A stretch of DNA of 64,000 nt from Engraulis encrasicolus. Lineage: Eukaryota; Chordata; Actinopteri; Clupeiformes; Engraulidae. Both the position numbers and the translations under genes were made by a program. Under the pieces are notes generated by a model. It worked only from the letters and a program-made list of their open reading frames with translations. It made no database searches and was not told the origin of the DNA. The stretch covers positions 3,572,645 to 3,636,644 of the forward strand of contig NC_085861.1 of NCBI RefSeq assembly GCF_034702125.1, written 5' to 3'. Positions 47,001 to 57,012 of this stretch are shown here, in pieces (position 1 is the first letter of the stretch; every line of letters begins with the position of its first letter).

Positions 47001-50000
47001 AACTAAATGTTGCCAACGGTAATTATTTGACAATGACAAGTCCCTTGCTGTAGTAACAAATCAAAGTACAAAGAATAAGTTGCTTGGTAATTGAAAACGA
47101 GTTGAATTTGACGGCAAAGCATTGATTCTGCTACCTCTCGCCGGGCTTGACCGTAAAAGTTATTTAGTTAGTGTAGCTCGCGAAGCTCAACAAAAACACG
47201 CAGCTCTGCTGAGAGCCAGGTTATACCTGTTGAAAAGCTTCCATGGTGGAAGGTGGCCATTTTAGAAGAGTTGACCTCCAAACTGAAATTGGTTAATTTA
47301 CCTATAATATACGTAGAGATGGCACCCATGGTTTAATGTAAACCCATCCACCCCTTCAAACGTTGTTAGGACATCGTGCCAACAAAAAATTCTGTGATTC
47401 ATGGACTACCAGAGATCTATGCCTCTGGCCTGGCTTTGTGGGAGGAGGATACTGACTGGCTCATACAAATGTTTTGGGGAATGTGAGGCCTAATGGTGAT
47501 AACCTGACTCTGGCCAGATGAATGAACATTCATTTCGCCATAGGCGTAGGTCTGTGAAGGAGTGGTTTTATCAAACATCCTTACAAGTGATTGGGGAAAT
47601 ACTCGTTTAACATTTGCTGAAATGCTATTTTAACTTAGCCTGATAAACCAGCCTAAATGTGAGACCGGAGTAATTTAGTCTGGCCCCGATGAACGATACC
47701 TCCGAAGATTGTTGATGAGAACAACCTGTTGTTTTTTCAAACCGTGCCGGCACTCTGACCAATCGGTGATCTTTGCTGTTGATGCAATGGTGTTGCGAGG
47801 TTCGTCGCCACTCCCTCAAAGCCCTGCCCGCTTTGATTCAAAACAAATCGCTGCGTTGTGATTGGTTTTGCCTGACTCAGGGCACAGCGTTCAAACGTTC
47901 TCAGATCCGAGGCCAGACCCACTCGCTAGCTGAAAAACTTCGGCGTCCAGCGGGTAGCGCTGGTTTACTAGGCTAATTTTAACTACTTGCAGATTCGAAA
48001 ATACAGTTGAACTTACAGAATTAATATCGATGAGTGAGTTCATGCGAGCAGTCATTATTGTCTGAAACGACGTTTCACTTATTTTTCCCATCTCCACTAG
48101 CTTGAATTAAGGTAAATTTGGCCACTTTTTTTGCATATAACTGAATGGAGAAAAGTGGCCCAATTTACCTGAATTGACCATATATTTAAATTTTGACTAC
48201 GTCACATCTCTCAAAATTCTGTGATCCTGACTGGTTCTGCTGTATTTTAGTTCGGGAGCAGGGCAAGGCGAAGGTACCCCAGACCCTTGCGTGAGCTCAT
48301 GAAACTGAGTGGAAATACTGTAGGGTCTTGCAATAGTCAGGCTGTAATGGTTAAAGGTTGGCATTATTGTCACAAGGGTGACTATGACAAGTGGGGGAGG
48401 GAACGTTTGGATGGCGTGCTGGGAAGACTGCACCTGCTCAACATTAGTATCGAAAGGTAGCAGGTTAAAATTTTGTACCAGCAAAAAAGAATGTGGGTAA
48501 TTTCTTACATTCTCATCAGCAACAACATTTTGCCTGGCTCAGCATTTCATGCTTTGCGACAGAAATGTAATTATTTTTAAAAGTTTGCTGAATTTCTTTT
48601 GTTTAGTGCATGTATACTGCAATTTCTAAATGTCCTTCTATTTACAACTGAAAATAACTAACTGTTTTGCATTGCTAATAATGCATGACTCATTGTGTGT
48701 TACAGAATGTGAACAATCCACGGTGTCAGATATTGTATTCATTGTGGACCAATCCATCGCGACAGACCGTGAAGAATTTCAGATTGTTCTGAACTTCCTA
48801 TACAACATTCTAGCTGGTCTGGACATCAGTTCAAACAAAGTTAGAGTGGGTGTAGTGCTATATGGTGACGAACCCAAAGCTGAAATATACTTTAACACCC
48901 ATAGGAATAAAGAGAACATCCTTCATCACATCAAGAAACTTCCTTATGTGAACACAACCACTGCAGACACTAGGAAGGCACTGCTCTTTGTGAAGAGTGA
49001 CGTGCTCACCACCAAGAGAGGAAGTAGGTTCATGACAGCTGTTCCTCAAGTTGCTGTTGTCATCACAACCGGGCATTCCACAAGTGATGTCAGAGGTGCA
49101 GCTGTGGAATTGCAGAGGTTTGGGCCTGGACTGAAGGTCTTCGCAGTGGGAGTGAAGAACATGAACTTGAAAGGACTGGAGCATATCGTGTCATATCCAA
49201 TGCCAACCTTCCTCTTCACTGTAGAAGAACTAGCAAATCTCGTCTCCATACAGAAATATGTAAGAACAAGCATTTGCCATGTAACTGTAAACCCTCAAAG
49301 CAGGAAAAGACCTCTCTATCCTGGAACGTCTGGAGTAGGTGTCCCTGGGATTACTTTGATCAGGACAGAGCCTTTGAAAACAGGTTGGTACAACAACAAC
49401 ATTTTAAAACTTTATTAAAAACATGTTTTTTGAGTAACAGGGCTGTGGTTGTTATAATTACTGATTGAATTACTGAACTTACATGCTTTACTGTTTGACT
49501 GAACTATTTTTTGTCTCTTTCAGGTTGTTTTAAAACAGAACAAGTAGATCTGTATTTCTTAGTTGATCAGTCTTCAAGCATTCAGCAACCTGAATTCGAG
49601 GAGATGAAAAAGTTTATTCAAGAGTTTTTGAATGTTTTTCAAATTGGGCCCAACCAGGTCCGTGTAGGTCTGGTTAAATTTTCTGACACAGCAGAAATCC
49701 AGTTCAATCTTGTGGATACGACAGATAAGGCCGCAATTGAACATACAGTTCAAGGCCTTTTTTTGGATGGGGGAAATACATTCATGGGTAAAGCGCTACA
49801 GAAAATGCAAGAACTATTTCAACAAGCAAAAGAGAACCGAACAGATCCAGACATACCAAGGATACTGATCATAATCACTGATGGAGAATCAACTGATGAA
49901 GTAGCAAAACCTGCTGCAGAGCTGCGTGACCAAGGAGTCGATATCTATGCAATCGGTGTGAAAGATGCAAAGGAAAGCGAACTGCTGGAGATCTCTTGTG

Positions 50001-50830
50001 AGAAAAGCAGGACTTTCTCTCTCAGCAGCTTCGATGCCTTATCCACGACCGAAGATGCTATCGTTCAGCAGATGTGTTCCAGAAAAGGTGAGAACCTTAG
50101 ATGTTATGATGTAAAAATCCTAAATTCAATATGTGTCATTAAGTACTGTATATATATGTGCATGGCATACTATATTTTGTCTTAGCAGCTACATGTTTTT
50201 ATTTGATTGTATATTTTACTGAGTTGTTTTCCTGTTTTCTTCTCAGCTTGTAAGGATGTGAGAGCAGATGTCATCGCACTGGTGGAATCTTCGGCCATGA
50301 TTTCGCCAGCAGACTTTCATAACATGACACACTTCATCAAGTTCCTGATGGATCAGTTTGAGCTTGGGCCTGATGCGGTGCGAATGGGCCTGGTGCAGTA
50401 CGGCACAGAGCCAAAGCTACTGTTCCGGCTCAGTGGTGACAACAAGCACGACATGATAACGAAAATCGACGCCAGCATGGTTGAAGTGGGAGGCGGCACT
50501 GCGGAGACTGGCAAAGCACTCAGATACGTTTCGCAGCTTTTTGACCCTTCGAAGGGATTGGGCGGCCGTCCTGGCGTCCCACACATCCTGGTCGTCGTAT
50601 CTCAGGGGAAGGCGACGGATGCCGCTGCTGCCGCTGATGTCGCTGATGCTGCGGAGAGGTTAAAGGGGCAAGGAGTCCTCATCTATGCTGTTGGCATCAG
50701 CAATGAAGAAAACCGTGAAGATACGTTCATACTGGGCAGTGGTGTCTCCAACAAGCGCTTTTTACTGGAGGACTTCAGTGAGCTTCAGGCAAAGTCAGAG
50801 CAAATTGGGGCTGACATCTGTCATTTCTAG
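43962..50830 (+). CDS. Helix-less collagen VI-like paralogue: signal peptide plus five vWA modules
   Basis: Exons 43962-44034, 45573-46223, 46467-47018, 48706-49383, 49524-50087 and 50247-50830 join in frame (all phase 1) to 3102 nt, 1033 residues. Order and sequence match exons 1-6 of the col6a4-like gene exon by exon, about 55-70% identical by eye. There is no frameshift or internal stop. After the fifth vWA module the frame ends at TAG (50828-50830), and no further vWA, collagen, C-terminal or Kunitz exon occurs downstream in the window. The product would be a secreted multi-vWA protein unable to form a collagen helix. Intact MIDAS motifs remain in modules 1 (DGSGS) and 4 (DQSSS). Alternatives: a decaying partial duplicate, or an assembly gap at the minisatellite. 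I give no symbol because no established gene matches this form. Confidence 0.85.
44154..44392. repeat. Direct duplication of about 70 bp in paralogue intron 1
   Basis: CTCGTAATTGAATGTAGTTC through GGTTAGCTACTTGACAATTT (44155-44218) is repeated at about 44323-44389 with few changes. Confidence 0.85.
44463..44650. repeat. Repeat with TATACCCACTT motifs, shared with 2050-2140
   Basis: GGTATACGGAGTATACCCAC then CTTAAAATTGATTGATCCAT occurs here and at about 2070-2135, just upstream of the first gene. Here it lies inside intron 1, so it is a dispersed repeat and not part of the gene duplication. Confidence 0.7.
45020..45420. mobile_element. Inverted partner of the 39779-40110 element
   Basis: TAGCCTCGCGAGCCATCC at left, GAAATGGTAGTATTATGGGA then TGGTCAGGACCAGGCTA at right. 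Open frames on both strands here are repeat text. Confidence 0.75.
45573..46223 (+). CDS. Paralogue exon 2: first vWA module
   Basis: Acceptor TTTTTGTTTCAG; VCSQENAADIVFLVDGSGSI with canonical MIDAS DGSGS, GGETMTGLGLDFIL and IAVVITDGQSQDE. Ends LKLQ with donor CAAG|GTAAAT after 46223. The 3' tail after the domain (about 25 residues, DDGMLKCHYCSAFQ) differs from the first gene. Confidence 0.93.
46467..47018 (+). CDS. Paralogue exon 3: second vWA module
   Basis: Acceptor CTTCTTATAG; GFADVFLLVDSSIKQ (MIDAS DSSIK, eroded as in the first gene). FRQYLVLMVAGGSDDSVYRQ is nearly identical at DNA level to the first gene. Donor AACG|GTAATT after 47018. Confidence 0.92.
47635..47975. mobile_element. hAT-like element
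   Basis: Ends TTAGCCTGATAAACCAGC and GCTGGTTTACTAGGCTA, with perfect 8-bp duplication ATTTTAAC (47627-47634, 47976-47983). It lies in paralogue intron 3. Confidence 0.88.
48706..49383 (+). CDS. Paralogue exon 4: third vWA module
   Basis: Acceptor TGTGTGTTACAG; ECEQSTVSDIVFIVDQSIAT (MIDAS DQSIA, eroded), SSNKVRVGVVLYGDEPKAEI and VAVVITTGHSTSDVRG. A 36-residue tail follows CHVTVNPQSRKRP. Donor ACAG|GTTGGT after 49383. Confidence 0.92.
49524..50087 (+). CDS. Paralogue exon 5: fourth vWA module
   Basis: Acceptor GTCTCTTTCAG; GCFKTEQVDLYFLVDQSSSI with canonical MIDAS DQSSS, GGNTFMGKALQKM and ILIIITDGESTDEVAK. Donor AAAG|GTGAGA after 50087. The exon length of 564 nt is identical to exon 5 of the first gene. 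Confidence 0.93.
50247..50830 (+). CDS. Paralogue exon 6: fifth vWA module and stop
   Basis: Acceptor GTTTTCTTCTCAG; ACKDVRADVIALVESSAMIS (MIDAS lost, ESSAM), GGGTAETGKALRYVSQLFDP and ILVVVSQGKATDAAAAADVA. An alanine-rich insertion (AAAAADVADAAE) is absent from the first gene. It ends GADICHF then TAG, where the first gene reads FDICNLEG before a donor. No usable donor is visible at the equivalent point. Confidence 0.9.
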
Positions 50831-51631
50831 CCGCCTTAGAGGCCGTTGAGGCTGTTGAGGCTGACATCTGTCATTTCTAGCCGCCTTAGAGGCCGTTGAG
50901 GCTGTTGAGGCTGACATCTGTCATTTCTAGCCGCCTTAGAGGCCGTTGGGGCTGACATCTGTCATTTCTAGCCGCCTTAGAGGCCGTTGGGGCTGACATC
51001 TGTCATTTCTAGCCGCCTTACAAGCCGCTGACATCTGTCATTTCTAGCCGCCTTAGAGGCCGTTGAGGCCGTTGAGGCTGTTGAGGCTGACATCTGTCAT
51101 TTCTAGCCGCCTTAGAGGCCGTTGAGGCTGTTGAGGCTGACATCTGTCATTTCTAGCCGCCTTAGAGGCCGTTGAGGCTGTTGGGGCTGACATCTGTCAT
51201 TTCTAGCCGCCTTACAAGCCGCTGACATCTGTCATTTCTAGCCGCCTTAGAGGCCGTTGAGGCTGTTGAGGCTGTTGAGGCTGACATCTGTCATTTCTAG
51301 CCGCCTAGAGGCCATTGAGGCTGTTGAGGCTGACATCTGTCATTTCTAGCCGCCTTAGAGGCCGTTGAGGCTGTTGAGGCTGACATCTGTCATTTCTAGC
51401 CGCCTTACAAGCCGCTGACATCTGTCATTTCTAGCCGCCTTAGAGGCCGTTGAGGCCGTTGAGGCTGTTGGGGCTGACATCTGTCATTTCTAGCCGCCTT
51501 AGAGGCCGTTGGGGCTGACATCTGTCATTTCTAGCCGCCTTAGAGGCCGTTGGGGCTGACATCTGTCATTTCTAGCCGCCTTAGAGGCCGTTGGGGCTGA
51601 CATCTGTCATTTCTAGCCGCCTTAGAGGCCG
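50811..51631. repeat. Minisatellite seeded on the paralogue's last codons and stop
   Basis: About 18 units of 35-60 bp, core GCTGACATCTGTCATTTCTA then GCCGCCTTAGAGGCCGTTGA and variable GGCTGTTGAG blocks. The first unit is the 3' end of the coding exon, so the last six codons and the TAG are copied in every unit. Confidence 0.97.
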
Positions 51632-51647
51632 TTTGCAACTTTGCATG

Positions 51648-51859
51648 TAGGGCTGGACTGGCCATCTGGCATAGCGAGCATTTCCCTGTGGGCCCCGCAC
51701 CCTCCACCCTCCACCCTCCACCCTCCACCCCCCCACCCTCCACCCTCCACCCTCCACCCGCACCCTCCACCCTCCTAAGTCAGTTCTGCGCCACTATTAA
51801 TGAGGGGCCCTTTAAAGCCAAAAGTGCCCGGGCTCTATTTCTACTCCAGACCAGCCCTA
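51648..51859. mobile_element. hAT-like MITE with internal CACCCTC repeat
   Basis: Ends TAGGGCTGGACTGG and CCAGACCAGCCCTA. Flanking 8-mers TTTGCATG and TTTACATG match seven of eight. The interior has about ten CCACCCT units (51698-51775). The GGGCACTTTTGGC-type text of its right half recurs at 63829-64000. Confidence 0.85.
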
Positions 51860-52985
51860 TTTACATGTATATGGATCTTTTTGAAAACGCAAATCCATTT
51901 TTAAAAACATCCGATTTAGGGGGCTAAAACATACCTGTTACAATAGAGTTTTTATTTTCATCCAGATATTGCGCGTATACACTGTACCTTAACAGGATAA
52001 AAAAATATTCACATTTTAAAATATCAGGATAAGTGTAAACAGCACCTTAGTGTTTGTCTCTGGTTTTATACACTACATTACGTAGCCTACCTGATGTCTA
52101 ACCGTCTGTATAACACAATAACATTGATCGTCCCACAAGCCCCTTGCCGCCATAACAACTATTTCTATGTCTGACATGCTTTTGTTCCTAATAGAGGTTT
52201 AGTATTGAAATGAATGGAAACCAGAGCAAGTTGTGCCTAGCTCTTTTTTCCCCAAAGAATAAAATATATTGTAACAGTGGCAACATATCAGAGAGAATAG
52301 GCAGACAGAACTACAATATGGGTGCAGCAGTGTAAACTACTTTTATGACACCATATAGCATTAAATGGACTTGAAGGGAGGAGAGTTGCCTGGCTCTTGC
52401 CCGACCTGTAGTTCCGCACAGCTTTGTGAGCTCCACTACTAGGTCTGGGAGCATGTAGCAGGATTCCATTTCTACAGTCAAAAAAATCATCGCAGCATTT
52501 ATTGCTTCAATATCAACACATTTTTTCAAAACCATTTTCTGTTGATCTCTAAAGCGTCAATATGATCTATAATATGACCTGTGACTCCTCAATGTGAGCT
52601 GCCAGTGATATTGAAGTGATAAATGCTCGGCATTATTTTTTGAGTCCAGAAATTGAATCCTGCCACATGCTCCCAGACCGATGTGTGTGTTTGGAGTGCC
52701 ACCAGGGGGCTCCAGAGCACACACACGGAGGTCTGGTAGGAACCAGGCTAGGGCAGGAGGGGTTGCTGTGGCACACTTGCACCAGAAATTGGCAAACTGC
52801 CCCTTTCTGACACAGGTCTGGTCTAGCTAAACTTTGGCCTTGGTCACGCATAGAAGACACGAATGGAGAAATGTCGGCTTTGACAGTTTGATGAGAGGGG
52901 GTGGTGGGGGGGGGTGGGGGTGTATATTCCGGTATTTCAGCACAATAATAAAAAAACTATTTTGCAAGAATGTATATTTTATAAT
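51860..52985. other. No gene seen; possible poly(A) signal at 52258
   Basis: AT-rich and repeat-like text. AATAAA at 52258-52263 could serve the paralogue (about 1.4 kb after its stop), but it lies beyond the minisatellite and a MITE, so this is weak. Confidence 0.3.
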
Positions 52986-52989
52986 ATCC

Positions 52990-53118
52990 ATGCCAAAGAT
53001 CAACAAATCCACAGTAAGGTTGAAAGTCGCTGTGGATGTAATGTGTATGGCAATGGTTGTAATGGTCTGTGTGATCTGGTTTCGCTATGACACGATATTG
53101 AATAGTCTGGAAGGATAG
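52990..53118 (+). CDS. Small unassigned ORF with one predicted membrane segment
   Basis: A 42-codon frame from ATG 52990 to TAG 53116-53118: MPKINKSTVRLKVAVD, then a hydrophobic stretch VMCMAMVVMVCVIW, then FRYDTILNSLEG. A single membrane helix flanked by basic residues on the N side is plausible. AATAAA follows at 53234-53239, about 115 bp downstream, as expected for a short last exon. It could be a micropeptide, the last exon of a gene I cannot otherwise see, or chance. I do not recognise a family. Confidence 0.3.
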   Translation: MPKINKSTVRLKVAVDVMCMAMVVMVCVIWFRYDTILNSLEG

Positions 53119-53239
53119 AGTTTGTTATAGGAATATGTAAGCTACCCGTAGGTCTGCGTGAGTTCACACATGTCTGTATAAGTAGGAAATAAGCATCTTG
53201 TATTTTAAGACATGATAATACATACATTGAATGAATAAA

Positions 53240-55420
53240 ATACCACTCCCTCACATTGTTTTGTGATTTATTTTATTTTGATAAATAAACAGTATTTGGT
53301 GATTCGGTGTGGTTCAATATTCACTCATTTAAAAAAAAAAAAACATTTTCATGTGCGTCCATGTTTGCCCATTGCACAAGACAGTCAATACTTTAAAGCA
53401 AGTATCACTCAACATGTTCTTACTCAGATTACAATGCCTGCTCAATTAAATACATGTGTTTTATTATTTGATACATTTCTTGCCATTAGTGAACCATGGT
53501 GTATCTTAGATTTGACAAAATATCAGTTGCCTTGAGAAACAGTCAAGAGAGCAATAAAATAACTCACACCCACACTACATACTTTCAGTCATTGCTGCAA
53601 AACTAATAGCAATATAAAAGTCATGAAAAAAAGAAACATTTACTTGATATTGTACATTCAATAGAATATAAAATACACGTCAGTGCATGGCCAGCAGATA
53701 ACAGTAGAATGAATCAGCATTGATTACCAGTGGCAAGGAAAGATTACAGCAGTTGAGTTCTTCCACAGCACGTGTCCTTGTGTGTATTGGCTCACTCATC
53801 TTTTGGAATTTGGAAGTCGGAAACCCCGACCTCTGCTTTGGGAAAGTGCAATACAACGGGTAGGCTACTCGGATCGGGATTCCGAAACACAAACTCGGAG
53901 CAATTTGGTAAACTCAGAGTTCGTTAAACATTGGTGTTTAAAAACATTTGTATTGTCTCCAGCTGTTGCAATAGAACGCATTTGCAACGGATGTTGGGAG
54001 AATTAACTCGGGTCTACCAACAATCAAGTTTCAAAAGAACGAGCCCATACGTGTGTGTGCTGTACTGCATTTGTCTTTGGTCTTAAACTAGCCTGAGCTA
54101 CATACTGTACAGCAGTATAACAGACAGACAATGCCCTTAAAATTATACAGACTTACTCATACACATAAACAGTACATTTTGGTCATAGTAATAAATAAAT
54201 CTCTTTGCGGATAGCATTAAAAAAGGCATATAAATTTGCTTTTGTCTTTGGCACAGTCTGCAATTGCAGCAGCAAAGAAAAAAGAATCATACAGAAATAA
54301 AGGCACAATTTGAGAATAAAAAAACAAGTGTGTATTGAAGTGTACTGTACTGCCTCTGTTAATGATCTTGCTGCAGTACTACAGTGTTCTACCACTACCT
54401 GCTCTTCTTCTCAGGCAAGTGTAATGCATTTCTCGAAACCAAAGTTGCTAACTTCCTTAGCTACTTTGTTGTGGTCAATGCAATTTCCCATTGGCAACGA
54501 CCGGAGTTGCTAACTCGCTAACTACTACGCTTTCGAGAAATGACACCAGCATGAGCACAAGGCACTTCTACAGTAGCTGCTGCTCATCACGTTTATATCG
54601 GCACTTTTCATTTACGTCAATTTAATGTAATCGGTTAGAGAAAATTGCATACACGGCCAGCTTTATGGTTTCATCATTTATATGAACGTTCTAAAACCAT
54701 CTAATACAATCGTTTTAGCAGCTTATATTTAAGGAAATCGTTTGACTGTTTACATGATAGATATTGAATCGGTTTATACAGTATATTAAATCTAATTAAA
54801 AGTGCCCAGGGAAACGCGGCTATTGTCAGCGTGGTTCTCCACTGCTCAGCATACAGTAGGTAGCTAGGCGCTTCGGATCATGATTAGGCTAAGCACAGTG
54901 TGGTTTGTCATTAGTGCAGAGTTAAATGAGAACTCCACTTTTCTGAACATTAAGGCCATTTTCTGAGTGGTCTGCAATGTTTTAGAGTTCCCCTCACCAT
55001 TTATTTCATGTTTTCTGCGGTCTCTGTTATTTGGCTTTTATCTCAACCAGCTTTAGAATGGCCGTCTATGGGCACCTGCAACTCTGGGGTGAGTTTCTCA
55101 AAAGAGAAGTTATTAGCCTGTTAGCAACTTCGGTAGTTGTCAATGGGAAATGCATTGAAAACAACAAAGTAGATAATGTAGTAAGCAACTTTGTTTTTGA
55201 GAAATTCACCCCTGTTCTTAAAATCACCTTCAACATTTGTTTTCGAAGGTCTACAGCTCACAAAGTGGTTAGGGGTGTTCACTGACGGTCCCTAACAAGT
55301 TTCAAAGTGAAATATGGCTTCTGTCATTTTTTCTTTGCCATTTTGTGAAAGAAAGTGAAAGTGAAACTTAATTTGCAAATTGCTACATAAAACACGACAG
55401 ATGCCATATTTCGCTACAAA
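53240..55420. other. No gene seen
   Basis: AT-rich DNA with short open frames only. TTTATT motifs (poly(A) signals if read on the minus strand) occur, so part of this could be 3'UTR of the minus-strand ABCB gene. A MITE-like block with GTTTACATGATAGATATTG is near 54740, and text matching GCAACTTTGTTTTTGAGAAA is near 55185. Confidence 0.4.
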
Positions 55421-55425
55421 AATTG

Positions 55426-55792
55426 TTAAAAGGACACTGTGCAGGAAATGGTCAAAAAAGGTACTGCAACTATGCTGCTCATTGAAACGGGGTTGCCTAC
55501 TGCCAAATTTGATCTTTATATGAAAGTTTACAAAGTAATAAACTTCTTTTTTTTGTATGGTCCAAGTACAGTCATGTTTGCAGCTAAAAATGGCTATTTC
55601 TGGAAATTCAAAATGGCGGACAATGGAAAAGATCTTCCTTTTCATGTATGAAAAGTGCAATTTTCACAGTTATAATGAATACTTGGAATTTGATGGTGGT
55701 GGTAAGTATTCATGAAAAAGGTAACATTAGTGAATGGGCAGCATGAATTCTGGAAATAAACAACAAAAAAATCTCACACAGTGTCCCTTTAA
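55426..55792. mobile_element. MITE-like element, second full copy of the 38413-38778 element
   Basis: TTAAAAGGACACTGTGCAGG and CACACAGTGTCCCTTTAA ends; about 90% identical by eye to the first copy over most of its length. Confidence 0.88.
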
Positions 55793-55907
55793 AGAAACAA
55801 TGGGCAATCAAACAGAACAGTGCTCGTCAGAACATTCAGAACATTCAGAACCGTCAGAACATTCTCAACAGGCATCTCTAGCATACAGTTTGCATAATAA
55901 AAAACGT

Positions 55908-56263
55908 CGGTAACACTTTAGTTGACATGTTCCTGCATAACACATTCATAGCAGCTGTTATAAAGTCGGCAAGAAGCATTCATGATTGTTTCATGACCCG
56001 TTCATACCAAACCTTTCATGAACCTAGCGGACGGAAGGACAGCAGCTTGTCAAAATAAAAGTTTAACAAAGCAGCATTGCGGGTTTTGGTTTGAACCTTC
56101 AATGATTACTGATTTGGACAAGTTGCTGTCCTTTTGTCGTCCATGTCAATGAAAGGTTTGGTATGAATGTCTTACGAAACAGTCATCAATCTTTCATGCA
56201 AAGTGTATAACAGCTGCTATGAATGTGTTATGCAGCGACACGCCAAGTAAAGTGTAACCAAAA
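55908..56263. mobile_element. Palindromic MITE
   Basis: GGTAACACTTTAGTTGACAT at left and GCCAAGTAAAGTGTAACC at right; arms include CATAACACATTCATAGCAGC / GCTGCTATGAATGTGTTATG. Confidence 0.75.
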
Positions 56264-56447
56264 CGTCTATGACGGACACATTTGCAAACGCTGCAAAAAC
56301 GCTGTTTATGGGACAATAGTAGGGCATGTGCACACACATACACACACACGTTAACACACACGCACACACACACACACATGCGCACATGAATGCTTTGTCA
56401 GGCCCTATTTTGGTTGGTTAGTGAATGGCATTGTCTCCGTCCTCCCT

Positions 56448-56860
56448 CACTCGACGAGTCCCATTTGTGAGGTGACGACCTGGAAGTAGACCCCATGCTT
56501 TACTGGACGATTTTTAGTAGAGAAAGTGCGCTCAGCTCCCAAAAGTTTCTTACAAGGTCTTTGGGTGCGTTTCGGCCTAAGCCTTCTTTAGACGCTGAAG
56601 AAGGCTTTGGCCGAAACGTCTGTCTGTCTGTCTGCCATGCTAACCCAGTATTAAAACTACAAGAAACTGATCCGGGAGTGCGGCTTTTTTACTACACATT
56701 TACTGGACGAGTCCCATCTGCGAGGTGACGAGCTGGTGGTAGACGCCTTGCGTTACTGTACGATTCCCATCTGCGAGGTGACGAGCTGGTGGTAGACGCC
56801 TTGCTGCGTTACTGTACGATTCCCATCTGCGAGGTGACGAGCTGGTGGTAGACGCCCTGC
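56448..56860. repeat. Four copies of the ABCB C-terminal coding segment
   Basis: CCCATCTGCGAGGTGACGAG then CTGGTGGTAGACGCC (reverse complement encodes [12 protein letters not shown]) occurs at about 56711, 56766 and 56821, and more diverged at about 56459. The 56821 copy is contiguous with the last exon. A SINE-like insert with GAAGGCTTTGGCCGAAACGT separates the two outermost copies. Confidence 0.9.
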
Positions 56861-57012
56861 TTGGCCAGCAGCTGCTGGTGTGTGCCCTGCTCGACCACCA
56901 CCCCGTCCTGGAACACGGCGATGACGTCGGCCGTCTGGATGGTGGAGAGGCGATGGGCCACTACGAGACACGTGCGGCCCTGACGAGCCTAGTCCAGCGC
57001 CTCCTGCACGAT
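56809..57012 (-). pseudogene. ABCB last exon with an in-frame TAG
   Basis: Acceptor TGTGTGTGTAG; reads IVQEALD, then TAG (56989-56991), then [18 protein letters not shown] and [20 protein letters not shown], ending QMGIVQ and TAA at 56809-56811. The TAG replaces the Lys/Glu/Gln codon usual at this position. If real, it removes the H-loop histidine and the last 60 residues. The rest of the exon is well preserved, so it is either a recent mutation, an allele, a sequencing error, or a readthrough site. Confidence 0.85.

Noticed and set aside
50811..51631. Possible CRISPR-like array
   Set aside because: The units are contiguous tandem repeats without unique spacers, in vertebrate DNA, and start inside a coding exon. 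It is a minisatellite.
50831..51640. Possible weak donors (CC|GTTGAG) within the minisatellite letting the paralogue continue to further exons
   Set aside because: An in-frame TAG precedes them, they are poor donors, and no matching downstream collagen VI exon is present in the window.
54183..54513. Open frames of about 70 codons on both strands
   Set aside because: No motif, no splice context and AT-rich surroundings; nothing supports coding.
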